A stretch of DNA of 64,000 nucleotides from Pyrinomonadaceae bacterium. GTDB taxonomy: Bacteria > Acidobacteriota > Blastocatellia > Pyrinomonadales > Pyrinomonadaceae. The DNA is taken from NCBI GenBank assembly GCA_028284415.1, contig JANQRU010000007.1:620001-684000 (forward strand), written 5' to 3'. Shown here in pieces: positions 35,938 through 45,099 of the stretch. The stretch's first letter is position 1, and every line of letters begins with the position of its first letter. A program made the translations under genes and the position numbers. The notes beneath the pieces are model-generated. The model worked only from the letters and a program-made list of their open reading frames with translations. It searched no databases and was not told where the DNA came from.

Positions 35938-36040
35938 ATGCTAAATTCTTGTAAAACATCACCTATCGAATAGAATTTTCTATTTTCTTGCGATAATCTA
36001 TTCAAGTTATAAAAATACTACCTAAATTAACTAGATACTT

Positions 36041-36802
36041 ATGTTAGAAAACAAAGTCGGAATGATTTTCGGCGTGGCGAACAAACGTTCGATTGCCTGG
36101 GCTTGTGCTGAAGCCTGTCGTGAACATGGAGCAGAATTGGCTTTTACATATCAAGGCGAAAGACTGGAAAGAAACATAACCAGATTGACCAAAGATATGG
36201 AAAACACATTGGTCGTGCCGTGTGACGTAACTAATCAATCAGAGGTTGATGCTGCGTTTGAAGCAGTTGATAAAAAATACGGTCGGCTGGATTTTTTGAT
36301 ACATTCGATTGCTTTTGCTCCGCGCGAAGCACTCGAAGGTGAGTTTTTAGATACCTCCCGCGATGCTTTTTTGACCGCTCTGGAAATCAGTGCTTACTCA
36401 TTGCCCCAACTTGCTCTTTCAGCAAAGCCACTTATGAAAGACGGTGGAAGCATTGTGACAATGAGCTATTACGGGGCTGAAAAAGTGGTTCAAAATTACA
36501 ATGTTATGGGAGTTGCTAAATCAGCTTTGGAATCCTCCACGCGCTATCTAGCCAATGACCTTGGCAAAGATAACATCAGGGTTAATGCCATTAGTGCGGG
36601 ACCGATCAAAACTCTTTCTGCACGAGGCGTTAAAGATATGAGCACATTTTTAACTCATATTGAAGAACGCTCTCCGCTTAAAAGAAATGTAACAGCAAGA
36701 GAAGTCGGCAATACTGCTTTATTCCTTGTTAGTGATTTATCATCTGCCATCACAGGCGAAACCATCTATGTAGACTGCGGTTTCAATATCATGGGAATCT
36801 AA
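36041..36802 (+). CDS. fabI: Enoyl-[acyl-carrier-protein] reductase (FabI type)
   Basis: A 253-residue short-chain dehydrogenase that performs the last reduction of fatty-acid elongation with NAD(P)H. The nucleotide-binding start GMIFGVANKRSIAWACA is FabI-specific, and the catalytic triad is Tyr143, Tyr153 and Lys160 (SYYGAEKVV, YNVMGVAK), with the FabI Y-x6-K spacing. The substrate-loop segment ISAGPIKTLSARG is also conserved. Target family of triclosan-type inhibitors. A LOG-family gene starts 14 bases downstream. Confidence 0.97.
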   Translation: MLENKVGMIFGVANKRSIAWACAEACREHGAELAFTYQGERLERNITRLTKDMENTLVVPCDVTNQSEVDAAFEAVDKKYGRLDFLIHSIAFAPREALEGEFLDTSRDAFLTALEISAYSLPQLALSAKPLMKDGGSIVTMSYYGAEKVVQNYNVMGVAKSALESSTRYLANDLGKDNIRVNAISAGPIKTLSARGVKDMSTFLTHIEERSPLKRNVTAREVGNTALFLVSDLSSAITGETIYVDCGFNIMGI

Positions 36803-36816
36803 CATCTCGCAAAATT

Positions 36817-37635
36817 ATGTCTGAAGAAAATAAAAAAACTATTCAAGAAGAACCTGTCTTACGACACAAAACAAAAATAGAGCCTGAAACTGTTGCTGAA
36901 GCAAAGAAGGAACAGCAGAGAGCCTTAGTCTGGGATTTTACGGAAGATGAAGCTCTATTACGTTCGCCCGAACCTGACGATGTTTTCAAAAGCTCGGATT
37001 CATGGCGTGTTTTCCGAATTATGAGCGAATGCGTTAATGGATTTGATGCACTCGCAACAATCACAAGTGGGGTTTCGATATTTGGCTCGGCAAGAACTCC
37101 CGAAGATCATAAATACTATATTGCTGCCCGCGAAACGGGTAAACTTCTAGCTGAGGCTGGATTTGAAGTCATAACAGGTGGTGGTCCAGGCATTATGGAA
37201 GCTGGAAATCGAGGTGCTTTTGAGGCTGGCGGTGTTTCGGTCGGATGCAATATCGAATTACCTTTTGAACAAGAACCAAACCCATATCAAACTCACGAAT
37301 TATCTTTTAAGTATTTTATGATTCGCAAAACAATGTTCATAAAATACAGTAATGCCTACATAATTTTCCCCGGTGGATTCGGTACGATGGATGAGTTATT
37401 TGAAGCACTTACACTTATCCAAACCCGCAAGATAAGAAACTTCCCTGTCGTACTTTTTGATTCTGCATATTGGAAAGGTTTACTCGCATGGCTTACTTCA
37501 ACGATGCTTTCCGAAAAAAATATCAGCCCAGAAGATTTAGGCTTGATGTATTTAACAGATTCTCCGCAGGATGCAGTTGATTTTATAAAAGAATGCTGTA
37601 TTGAAAATGGAGAGATGAAAAATAAAAATAGATAG
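36817..37635 (+). CDS. LOG-family (TIGR00730, lysine-decarboxylase-like) Rossmann protein
   Basis: A 272-residue protein of the LOG/cytokinin-riboside 5'-monophosphate phosphoribohydrolase family. After a charged N-terminal extension of about 85 residues, the Rossmann core contains SIFGSARTPEDH, EVITGGGPGIMEAGNRGAFE and the nucleotide-hydrolase motif PGGFGTMDELFEAL. In bacteria these enzymes remove ribose-5-phosphate from nucleoside monophosphates; older 'lysine decarboxylase' labels are wrong. Operonic with fabI by spacing only. The gene ends close to a hairpin that overlaps cutA on the other strand. Confidence 0.92.
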   Translation: MSEENKKTIQEEPVLRHKTKIEPETVAEAKKEQQRALVWDFTEDEALLRSPEPDDVFKSSDSWRVFRIMSECVNGFDALATITSGVSIFGSARTPEDHKYYIAARETGKLLAEAGFEVITGGGPGIMEAGNRGAFEAGGVSVGCNIELPFEQEPNPYQTHELSFKYFMIRKTMFIKYSNAYIIFPGGFGTMDELFEALTLIQTRKIRNFPVVLFDSAYWKGLLAWLTSTMLSEKNISPEDLGLMYLTDSPQDAVDFIKECCIENGEMKNKNR

Positions 37636-37650
37636 ATCAAAGAATCCCTT

Positions 37651-37695
37651 TTATCTGAAAAATAAGAGTTTTTTTATTCTCTATTTTTCAGATAA
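37651..37695. terminator. Convergent terminator hairpin
   Basis: Inverted repeat TTATCTGAAAAATA / TATTTTTCAGATAA (14 bases) with a T-rich 17-base loop, between the LOG gene and cutA. One arm encodes the last cutA codons. Confidence 0.75.
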
Positions 37696-37991
37696 TCGTT
37701 CATCCAACCTAAATAATCATCTGACACAGCTTCTGATTTTACGGCGACAATTTCGGGCACATCATAAGAATGATTTTCTTTGATGAAAGATTCTAAATTT
37801 GAATAATTTTCTTCAAGCGTTTTAATCAAAAGCAGATTTTCCGAGTCATTCTGCACTTCATCATCCCAGAAATAAAAAGATTTCATTTGAGGTAGAACCT
37901 GTACGCAAGCGGCAAGTTTTGCCTCGACTATTTTTTTCGCTAAATTTTCAGCTTCTTCGCTGTTTGGAGTTGTTGTAAAAACTACAATCAT
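37674..37991 (-). CDS. cutA: Divalent-cation tolerance protein CutA
   Basis: A 105-residue trimeric ferredoxin-like-fold protein, named for copper tolerance in E. coli, though its true role is debated. Hallmarks: VVFTTTPNSEEAENLAKKIV, LAACVQVLPQMKSFYFWDDE and VPEIVAVKSEAVSDDYLGWM, including the conserved Cys-Val-x-x-x-P start of the second strand. Length is typical. Transcribed alone after the M48 protease terminator. Confidence 0.95.
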   Translation of the reverse strand: MIVVFTTTPNSEEAENLAKKIVEAKLAACVQVLPQMKSFYFWDDEVQNDSENLLLIKTLEENYSNLESFIKENHSYDVPEIVAVKSEAVSDDYLGWMNDYLKNRE

Positions 37992-38006
37992 AATTTTAAT
38001 CTAAAA

Positions 38007-38040
38007 AGGCAAAAATCAAGATAAATCTCAACTTTTGCCT
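38007..38040 (-). terminator. Rho-independent terminator of the M48 protease gene
   Basis: Stem AGGCAAAA / TTTTGCCT with an 18-base loop, followed on the minus strand by TTTTT. It lies 29 bases after the protease stop codon and upstream of cutA. Confidence 0.7.
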
Positions 38041-38068
38041 GTCATTTTTTTGTTATCTAATCTGAGAA

Positions 38069-39049
38069 TTATTTCGCCATCAAGTCTGCATATTGACCAC
38101 TATCAACCCATTCTAAAATTTCTGAAACGCGCCAGATCGGGAATGGATGCGTTTGTCCTGCGTTGATGATGTCAGCCCAGAATTTATCAAGCTTGTTTTC
38201 ATCGTAATTCTTTTGGAATTCTTTGGCTTGCTCTAAAAATTGCTCATAGTCAATTTTTGAAGCCATTGTTCCACCACCGAGCTTCATCATTGTTTTGCCG
38301 ATTACGTGCGGGTCTTGTGTCACAAGAAGAGCAGCCCTGTCGCACGAAAGTTCTGCACGTCTTGCCCAAGCAAGCAATGCACTGCTGATCCCTGCTGAGA
38401 TCAAGAATTTGATAATTTCTGAACCCGGAACAACTGTCAAAGTGCCTTTTGCAAGTGCTTCAAAAAGTCTTGCCGCCGTCAGATAAAGAACGTGTTCGGC
38501 GTGAATATGACCAACTTCATGAGCAATAACAGCGAGTGTTTCTTCATCATTCAAACGCTCTAAAAGTCCCGAATGTAAAACAATGACATGTTTTTCAACC
38601 CCTGTCGTAAACGCATTTACAATCGGATTTTGTTGAATAAACAAATCAGGCATATCAACACCAAGGGTTGTACAAGCAACTTGTAACTTGGCGTGTAAAT
38701 CGGGACATTGCTTTGGAGTTACCTTAACAGCACTTGCCATCAAAGAAACACGAACTGCCGATTCACCTGTTACCTGTATCAATTTACGCAAAGCTGTATC
38801 AACTCCCGGAATCGCACGCAAAGCTGCGAGTGCTTTACTGTCAGCGGGATGCACATATTCGTGTTTGGTTAAATCAGCAAACTTCTTATGATATTCATCT
38901 GAAAGAGGTAATTTACATTTACCACAATTTGCTCGACCATTTTTGTAATTCGCACGGACACTATTTTTCTGTCCGCAATAACGACATCGGACGTTTTTGC
39001 CTCTTGCGGCTGCCGATGAACTACTTGAATCTGTTTTTTTACTTGCCAT
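38069..39049 (-). CDS. M48-family zinc metalloprotease with N-terminal zinc ribbon
   Basis: A 326-residue protein. A Ser-rich start is followed by a zinc ribbon with CRYC (22-25) and CGKC (42-45). The peptidase domain carries HEVGH at 177-181 (two His ligands and catalytic Glu) and the third ligand Glu233 in RRAELSCDRAALL, the M48B/HtpX-like arrangement. A moderately hydrophobic stretch (SEIIKFLISAGISSALLAWA, about 210-229) may associate with membrane. HtpX-type enzymes degrade misfolded membrane proteins; here the ribbon may recruit substrates or partners (inference). It has its own terminator. Confidence 0.9.
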   Translation of the reverse strand: MASKKTDSSSSSAAARGKNVRCRYCGQKNSVRANYKNGRANCGKCKLPLSDEYHKKFADLTKHEYVHPADSKALAALRAIPGVDTALRKLIQVTGESAVRVSLMASAVKVTPKQCPDLHAKLQVACTTLGVDMPDLFIQQNPIVNAFTTGVEKHVIVLHSGLLERLNDEETLAVIAHEVGHIHAEHVLYLTAARLFEALAKGTLTVVPGSEIIKFLISAGISSALLAWARRAELSCDRAALLVTQDPHVIGKTMMKLGGGTMASKIDYEQFLEQAKEFQKNYDENKLDKFWADIINAGQTHPFPIWRVSEILEWVDSGQYADLMAK

Positions 39050-39129
39050 AATTAAATTTTAGTGAGTTAGGAATTTTATTTCAAACTCTGTTTGTTCATA
39101 AGATTTAAACGAACGTAAGCGGAAAAAGT

Positions 39130-42024
39130 TTAATTATTAGAATTGTTTTTAGAAGTTTCCCCTGCAGTGTTATCAAGAAGCCAGATATTTGATTCGGATT
39201 TGTATTCTACAAAGTGCAGAAGTTTACCGTCGGGACTGAGGCTTGCGTTATTGATGTTTTTTCCGGGAAGCTCAAATATGTCTCTGTTTTCTCCCGTTTC
39301 AATATCGATAAAATGAACTTTTTCTCCCCACGAATAAACCAGTTGCTTGCTATTTGGCAACCAAAAAGGAAAACCTATCGCAGGATGTAGCTTCTCATAT
39401 TTTTCTGTTTCAAATGAATAGTAGCCAATCCCTGACCAACCATCAGTTCTGTGATAAATTCCCGTAAGTTTTTTTCCGTCAGGAGACCAATCCCAAGCAA
39501 TAAAACCTCTTTTTTCGGAAGATTCTGCCAATTGTGCGGGCTTTTGGTTTTGAATATCTTTTGTAAGATCAATCAAATAGGTTTGAGAATTTAGCGTGTA
39601 AGCTATCTTTTTACCGTCGGATGACCATATAGGAAATGATGCAGCTTCAGATTTGCTAAAGGTCATTTGCTGAAGATTTGCTCCATCTTTTTGCATTACC
39701 CAGATGTTATAAACTCCACTTCGGTCAGAGGTAAAAGCTAACTTTTTGCCGTCAGGCGACCAACGCGGGTAACGATCAAAATACCTATCGTCTGTCAGAT
39801 CACGCCGATTTTTACCTTCACGATCTAAAACAACAATGTCATCCTGTGTCAGTTTCTTTTGAACAAAAACCAATTGATCGTTTTTGGAAGAAAATATCGG
39901 TCGTATAAATTCGTAATCGCCACTTGTAATGGCAAACGGCTCACCTTTAACCTTGCCTGCATTTTCATCAAATTCTATGGCTTTTATATTTGATTGAGTG
40001 TTTGTCTGAACATATACAATTTTTTTTCCATCTTTTGAAAATGACAAATGACTATTGAACTTTGCAGGAGTTGGGACAATTTCGGCATCACCGATAGTCT
40101 GCCCTGTTTTTTGGTTGATCTGAATTCGCCAAAAAGCCATATTTCCGCTTCTGTCGCTGGCAAAATACAGATGCTTTCCATCAGGTGACCAAACGGGATT
40201 CCAATTAGTATTAGCAGAATCAGTTACAATATTTGGCTCTCCACCTTCGACCGATATAGTTGCTACATCTCTTCTCCCGCCACTTCCGATAAACCAATAA
40301 GCGATACGTTTTCCATTAGGTGACCAACTTGGCTGATATGCATAGTTATCAATTAATTTGCGTTTTTCTCCGCTCGCAATATCAATTATCCAAATCGCAC
40401 TTTTTCTTCTCGTGTCAGGTCTTTCATTTCCTTTCTCGGAAACTGCGATCTGCTTTCCATCAGGTGACCAAGCCGGGTGAAACCCAAAATCTGAGATACG
40501 TTTGGGATTTTCTCCTGTGACTTCCATTATGTAAATTCCCAAAGGTTCGCGGTTTGAACGAAAAGCTATAAAATTTCCATCAGCAGAAAAACTGGGTTGA
40601 TTATCATTTGCTTCCGAGTTAGCAGTTAAATTAATGCTTTTTTTGCTTCCAATTCTTCTGGAATATATGTCGAACTTGCCGTTTTCGTTTGAAGCATAAA
40701 CAAATGTTTTCCCGTCGGGTGAAATTGAAGAAAAATATTCTTTACCTGTTTCCTCTGTTAATTGAATTACTTTGGCAGTTTCCCACTTCTCAGCTTCCAC
40801 AGTTTCGTTTTGAAAAATGAAAAACCAAATCCCAAAAGCAGCTAATATCAAAGCTAATCCACCGATCAGATAGGGTAAAAAACTTCTACGATTCTCAACT
40901 TCTGTTGTGACATGACCACCGTTGAGAGAGTTTGTTCTCCAGGAAGATGAAGAATCTATTTCCCGCTTGACTCTTTTTACATCTGCTTGGAAATCCGAGG
41001 CTGTCTGATAACTCAGATCAGCATCTTTTTCTAAAGCCTTATTTAAAATTCCATCCAGTTCAGTCGAGATTTCGGGATTCGCTTCGCTTATTGGAGGAAC
41101 TTCCTTTGATAAAATTGCCTGAATGGTTTCTTTATGATTTTTTTGCTTAAAAGGATTTTTTCCGGCAAGCATTTCGTAAAAAACCAAACCGATACTCCAG
41201 AGATCAGTCCGGTGATCTACCTTTTCGCCGCTGGCTTGTTCGGGAGACATATACGCCGGAGTGCCGATAACAACATCTTCTAAAGTCTTTGCAAACATTC
41301 CCGATTCAAAATGATCTTGCTCAGTTAATTTCACTAAACCAAAATCAAGAATTTTCACATAACCGTCTTCCCGAACCATTATATTTTCGGGCTTTATGTC
41401 TCTATGAATAATTCCTGCTCCGTGTGCAGACGAGAGTGCATCAAGTGATTGTAAAATTATTGAAAGAACTTTTTTTAATGGTGGCTTTTCATCAATTATC
41501 TCACGAACAGTTTTTCCCTCAACAAACTCTGTAGCTATGTAATTTACGCCTTCGTCTTTTCCAAAATCATGAATCGTAACAATATTGGGATGATTCAAAG
41601 TGGCAATTGCCTTGGCTTCTGTTTCAAATCTCTTTACTCTTTCATCGTTTGCATGAAATTCTCTTGGTAAAATTTTTAGTGCGACATTTCGATTCAATTT
41701 TTCATCTTGTGCAAGATACACCTCGCCCATTCCGCCTGCACCAAGCAAGCTTTGAATCTTATAATTGCCAATTTTTTTGTTGTATAGAGAATTTGTAAAT
41801 ACGTTCGTCGAATCTTCAGCAATTTCTCTTGCCATCAGATTCATTGCTGAATCAGCCATGAAATTATCCGAAGCCTTTTCAGCTTCCAATAAAGCTAAAA
41901 CCTGCTCTTTCAAATCTAGATCGCCGAAACTTTCGTCAGACACAAACTTTTCGCGTTCGGCTTCGGGTAATTCCAAAGCCCTTTCGACTAAATCATCTAT
42001 TTGTTTCCAGCGTTCTTTATCCAT
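39130..42024 (-). CDS. Transmembrane serine/threonine kinase with TolB/PD40 sensor domain
   Basis: A 964-residue PknB-type kinase. After an 80-residue N-terminal segment of the kind found in ECF-linked kinases (KERWKQIDDLVERALELPEA), the kinase domain (about 87-350) has GAGGMG (95-100), Lys117, HRDIKPEN (207-214) and DFG (227-229), all intact. One transmembrane helix (about 383-403) leads to a C-terminal domain of repeated PD40/TolB blades (YASNENGKFDIYSR, PAWSPDGKQIAVSEKG, YFASDRSGNMAFWR), probably a periplasmic beta-propeller sensor. It starts 11 bases after the ECF sigma gene, so the kinase probably acts on that sigma factor or its regulon (inference from known ECF-kinase pairs). Confidence 0.95.
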   Translation of the reverse strand: MDKERWKQIDDLVERALELPEAEREKFVSDESFGDLDLKEQVLALLEAEKASDNFMADSAMNLMAREIAEDSTNVFTNSLYNKKIGNYKIQSLLGAGGMGEVYLAQDEKLNRNVALKILPREFHANDERVKRFETEAKAIATLNHPNIVTIHDFGKDEGVNYIATEFVEGKTVREIIDEKPPLKKVLSIILQSLDALSSAHGAGIIHRDIKPENIMVREDGYVKILDFGLVKLTEQDHFESGMFAKTLEDVVIGTPAYMSPEQASGEKVDHRTDLWSIGLVFYEMLAGKNPFKQKNHKETIQAILSKEVPPISEANPEISTELDGILNKALEKDADLSYQTASDFQADVKRVKREIDSSSSWRTNSLNGGHVTTEVENRRSFLPYLIGGLALILAAFGIWFFIFQNETVEAEKWETAKVIQLTEETGKEYFSSISPDGKTFVYASNENGKFDIYSRRIGSKKSINLTANSEANDNQPSFSADGNFIAFRSNREPLGIYIMEVTGENPKRISDFGFHPAWSPDGKQIAVSEKGNERPDTRRKSAIWIIDIASGEKRKLIDNYAYQPSWSPNGKRIAYWFIGSGGRRDVATISVEGGEPNIVTDSANTNWNPVWSPDGKHLYFASDRSGNMAFWRIQINQKTGQTIGDAEIVPTPAKFNSHLSFSKDGKKIVYVQTNTQSNIKAIEFDENAGKVKGEPFAITSGDYEFIRPIFSSKNDQLVFVQKKLTQDDIVVLDREGKNRRDLTDDRYFDRYPRWSPDGKKLAFTSDRSGVYNIWVMQKDGANLQQMTFSKSEAASFPIWSSDGKKIAYTLNSQTYLIDLTKDIQNQKPAQLAESSEKRGFIAWDWSPDGKKLTGIYHRTDGWSGIGYYSFETEKYEKLHPAIGFPFWLPNSKQLVYSWGEKVHFIDIETGENRDIFELPGKNINNASLSPDGKLLHFVEYKSESNIWLLDNTAGETSKNNSNN

Positions 42025-42035
42025 TGAAAAAAAAT

Positions 42036-42602
42036 TTAGGTTTTATTTAGTTCCAAATACAGCCAGGCTTTTGCTCTTTGCCATTCCCGCTTGATGGTAA
42101 TTGGGGCGACACCCAAAACTTCAGCAATTTCATCAACCTTTAGCCCACCAAAAAACTTCATCTCAACGACTTTTGCTTTTCGCTCGTCAAAGTCCGCAAG
42201 CTTCGTAAGTGCCTCATCTAAAGCTACCAAATCCGAATCTCTTTCTTTTTCAACAAGAAATACTTTATCCAACTCGACTTTGTGAATTTCTTTTCCTTCG
42301 GATTTTGGACGCTTGCGGGCGAAATCAACCAAAATTCGACGCATCAACTGAGCTGAAACCCCGAAAAAATGTGCTCGGCTTTTCCACCTTGCAGTTTTCC
42401 AATCTATCAAGCGTATGTAAGCTTCATTAACTAGTGCGGTTGTTTGTAAGGTGTGTCCTTCCTTTTCTTTGCTCATATATCTGCGAGCAATTTTGTAGAG
42501 TTCTGCATAAATTATCGGAGTCAACTCTTCCAGAGCCTGTGCATCACCACCGCTCCATTTTTTTAGGAGTCCCGTAATTTCCTGCGTGCTTTTTTGGGGC
42601 AT
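42036..42602 (-). CDS. ECF-type RNA polymerase sigma factor (kinase-linked)
   Basis: A 188-residue sigma-70-family ECF factor. Region 2 lies around AELYKIARRYMSKEKEGHTL and TTALVNEAYIRL, and region 4 is EMKFFGGLKVDEIAEVLGVA followed by TIKREWQRAKAWLY. The sequence matches the subgroup common in Acidobacteriota and Planctomycetes that is encoded next to Ser/Thr kinases and lacks a classical anti-sigma factor. The kinase gene follows 11 bases downstream. The roughly 155 bases upstream hold a CCCTAG...CTAGGG inverted repeat but no clear promoter. Confidence 0.93.
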   Translation of the reverse strand: MPQKSTQEITGLLKKWSGGDAQALEELTPIIYAELYKIARRYMSKEKEGHTLQTTALVNEAYIRLIDWKTARWKSRAHFFGVSAQLMRRILVDFARKRPKSEGKEIHKVELDKVFLVEKERDSDLVALDEALTKLADFDERKAKVVEMKFFGGLKVDEIAEVLGVAPITIKREWQRAKAWLYLELNKT

Positions 42603-42759
42603 TTTTATTGTTTAGCAACTGTCTGAATTCAGAACAAATTTATCATATCTAAAAAAGATTTTGTAAATAACTTTTTGCTTCCCTAGCACTAATTTCTTAT
42701 TGATATGCCTAGGGCTTGAAGAAAACAGTCCAAATATTTATCAAAAATTATGCGAAAAA

Positions 42760-43950
42760 TCATTGTGGATTCTTTTCGAGGGATGCGATTGTTTCTACAT
42801 GATGTGTTTGTGGAAATAAATCTAAAGCCGTAATTTTTTGAATTCTATAATTTTGCTCTATCAGAATCTGTAAATCCCTGGCGAGGGTAGAAGGATTGCA
42901 GGAAACGTAGGTAACTTTGTTGGCTTTTAATCTAGATATTTTTTCTAGAGTTCCTCTTTTCACACCGCTTCGAGGCGGATCAAGTAATAAAAAATCTACA
43001 TTTTCCAGTTCATAATCTTTAAGAAAAGCTTTAACTCTTTCATCGTAAAATTCTACATTTGAAATACGGGAAACTTCTGCATTTTTTTTGGCAAAATCAA
43101 TCGCTGTCTGATTAGCTTCCACGCCAATAACTTTTTTAAACTTCTTCGCTAAAGCTAAAGAAAAAAGTCCGACACCACAATATAGATCAAGAGCAAATTT
43201 CCCTTCAGCACCTTGAATAGAAGTTTCAACCAAATCTCGAATTAAAAATTTATTGCCTTGAAAAAAGCTCTTCGCATTAAAGAAATACTTATTGCCATTA
43301 AGTTCATAAAAAATCTCATTTGTAGGTTCGATAAGTTCATCTGAATAAACTGAAACTTCACTTTTTCCGCTGGCAGTTTCAATATTTACAATATTTTCAG
43401 AAAAGTCTTCCCAATCAAGATTGTGCCTCAAATCATTCAATTTATTCTCTAATTCAGGGACTAAAATCGGGCAGGACTTTGCATCTATGACTTTATGTGA
43501 TTGACGCCTAAAAAATCCTATCTTTTTATTATTTGTATCGGCATGAAACTGTGTTCTGAGGCGATAGCTGTATTGCTCAGGACTCGGAATTATTTCTATT
43601 ACATCTTCATAATTAATTTTTCCAATTCGCTTCAAGCAATCTTTTATAATCTCAACCTTTGCTTTAAGTTGAGCCTCATAAGACATTTGTTGAAAGTCAC
43701 AACCGCCACATTTGCCAAAATAGACACACTTTGGCTCAACTCGGTCTTTTGAAGATTCAATAACTTCTATGATTTTTGCGAATGCAGTTTTACCTTGAAT
43801 CTTGCGGATTTCTACGCGGAGTTTATCGCCTTTTACAGAAAGCGGAACAAAAATGGTTAGGTTCGTTGCAAAGCATAAACCTAACCCGTTTGGAATGATT
43901 TTTTCGACCGTAACCTCTAGAGTCTCGCCGATTTTGTATTTTTTACTCAA
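42760..43950 (-). CDS. rlmD: 23S rRNA (uracil-C5)-methyltransferase, RlmD-like
   Basis: A 396-residue SAM- and [4Fe-4S]-dependent enzyme that methylates a uridine in 23S rRNA (m5U1939 in E. coli). An N-terminal TRAM domain (1-60) is followed by the cluster motif with Cys75, Cys81 and Cys84 (KCVYFGKCGGCDFQQ) and a fourth Cys in DAKSCPILV. The methyltransferase has LDLYCGVGLFSLALA (SAM), LLLDPPRSG and the catalytic Cys in VSCNPSTLARDL. RlmCD-type double specificity cannot be excluded. Its start overlaps the previous gene by 4 bases. Confidence 0.94.
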   Translation of the reverse strand: MSKKYKIGETLEVTVEKIIPNGLGLCFATNLTIFVPLSVKGDKLRVEIRKIQGKTAFAKIIEVIESSKDRVEPKCVYFGKCGGCDFQQMSYEAQLKAKVEIIKDCLKRIGKINYEDVIEIIPSPEQYSYRLRTQFHADTNNKKIGFFRRQSHKVIDAKSCPILVPELENKLNDLRHNLDWEDFSENIVNIETASGKSEVSVYSDELIEPTNEIFYELNGNKYFFNAKSFFQGNKFLIRDLVETSIQGAEGKFALDLYCGVGLFSLALAKKFKKVIGVEANQTAIDFAKKNAEVSRISNVEFYDERVKAFLKDYELENVDFLLLDPPRSGVKRGTLEKISRLKANKVTYVSCNPSTLARDLQILIEQNYRIQKITALDLFPQTHHVETIASLEKNPQ

Positions 43951-44282
43951 TTAACGTTTTCCACCTCGATCTCAATTCCGCCAACTAATCCTGCAAATAT
44001 ATTATAAATTAATGCTGCAAGAATTCCTGCTATAAAGCCCAATACAGCATAAAATATAGGTATTCCGATTATCACAACTATTCCGATAACTATGCCACCT
44101 CCGCCAACTGTTAGTCCGGCAATTCCATCTTGGCTACCCGCTGCCGCACCACTAAAGAGTGAGATGATAATTATAAACAGTCCATAAGGAACAGCAATTA
44201 ACAAGCTAAAAACAAACGACATCACCGCATATATTTTCCCAACGGACAATAAGCCAAGATTTTTAATTCTAAGTTTACTCAT
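43947..44282 (-). CDS. Small integral membrane protein
   Basis: A 111-residue protein with two or three hydrophobic segments: about 19-43 (AVMSFVFSLLIAVPYGLFII) and about 63-100 (a Gly-rich IVIGIVVIIGIPIFYAVLGF, then IAGILAALIYNIFAGLVGG), and the C-terminal IEIEVENVN. Many bacteria have similar proteins ending in GGIEIEVE, of unknown role. It is third in a four-gene minus-strand run and overlaps rlmD by 4 bases, so it is probably co-translated with it. Confidence 0.78.
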   Translation of the reverse strand: MSKLRIKNLGLLSVGKIYAVMSFVFSLLIAVPYGLFIIIISLFSGAAAGSQDGIAGLTVGGGGIVIGIVVIIGIPIFYAVLGFIAGILAALIYNIFAGLVGGIEIEVENVN

Positions 44283-44336
44283 ATTCTAATTTCCTCTTTT
44301 CTAAAGTTTGTGGAAAAGCCAAAAACAAATTAATAA

Positions 44337-45074
44337 TCAAAGGTAAAACAAGCTGAAACTTGGAATTTCGAACTCTTCACGCAAAGCCTTTGCCAGCATC
44401 AAATCAAAGGTTCTTTTATAAACGTCCTTTTCCATTCTACCCTTATGCTTTGCCAGACTTTCTTCGATTTCTTTTTTCAATCGGTCAATTAATTTTTTAT
44501 TTGAAGTTTTGAAAAGTGTCTCATCAATTTTTTTCTCAAAATGATTGAGTCTGTCTTCCAAACTTTCTGTATCTTTGTAATTTTTCTGATATTTATTCAA
44601 GTTGCTTTTGACTTCTTCTAAAACTTGACGCATCTCGACATTTGATTTTGCCTTTGACCGATCTAATGAATTTATAATGTTGTGCAAATGATTTTCTATC
44701 GTTTCTTTGGAAAAAAGAGAGGACTCTTTCTCGTCTTTTTTAGTTTCCCTAACCATGTTTTTTTCTGACTTTTCTTTTTCAACTTGCGAAGCTCTTTTTT
44801 GACCTTTGCCAACTTGTGTCTCAAGCCATTCGGCATATTGTGCTTCGATCTCTTCTTTACAGTACATCAAGGATTTAATTGTCCGCACACGATTTGGATT
44901 TTTTTCAACACCGTCAAAAACGTTGTCAATTCCGCGCAAAACTATTTTTAGCGGAACACCACGCTCCTGCCACGATTCGATCAAAGCCCAATCCAGAGGA
45001 CTTAAGAGAAGGTGTTTCCCGCGTCGGCGAATAAAAGTTTCTTCTATGTCAGTAAAATAATTGAAGTGATTCAA
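44337..45074 (-). CDS. Coiled-coil protein with an SPLDWALI...GVPL motif
   Basis: A 245-residue cytosolic protein. The N-terminal 60 residues (IEETFIRRRGKHLLLSPLDW, ESWQERGVPLKIVLRGIDN) are the best-conserved looking part; the 'd/s-W x GvPl xx VLrgI' pattern resembles small helical DNA-replication domains, but that is only a resemblance. Residues about 95-230 are charged, helical and coiled-coil-like (KSNLNKYQKNYKDTESLEDR). Function unknown. It lies between an 87-residue gene (25 bases upstream) and the small membrane protein. Confidence 0.72.
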   Translation of the reverse strand: MNHFNYFTDIEETFIRRRGKHLLLSPLDWALIESWQERGVPLKIVLRGIDNVFDGVEKNPNRVRTIKSLMYCKEEIEAQYAEWLETQVGKGQKRASQVEKEKSEKNMVRETKKDEKESSLFSKETIENHLHNIINSLDRSKAKSNVEMRQVLEEVKSNLNKYQKNYKDTESLEDRLNHFEKKIDETLFKTSNKKLIDRLKKEIEESLAKHKGRMEKDVYKRTFDLMLAKALREEFEIPSFSLFYL

Positions 45075-45099
45075 GGTTGGTTAAGATAGTTTTTGATGC

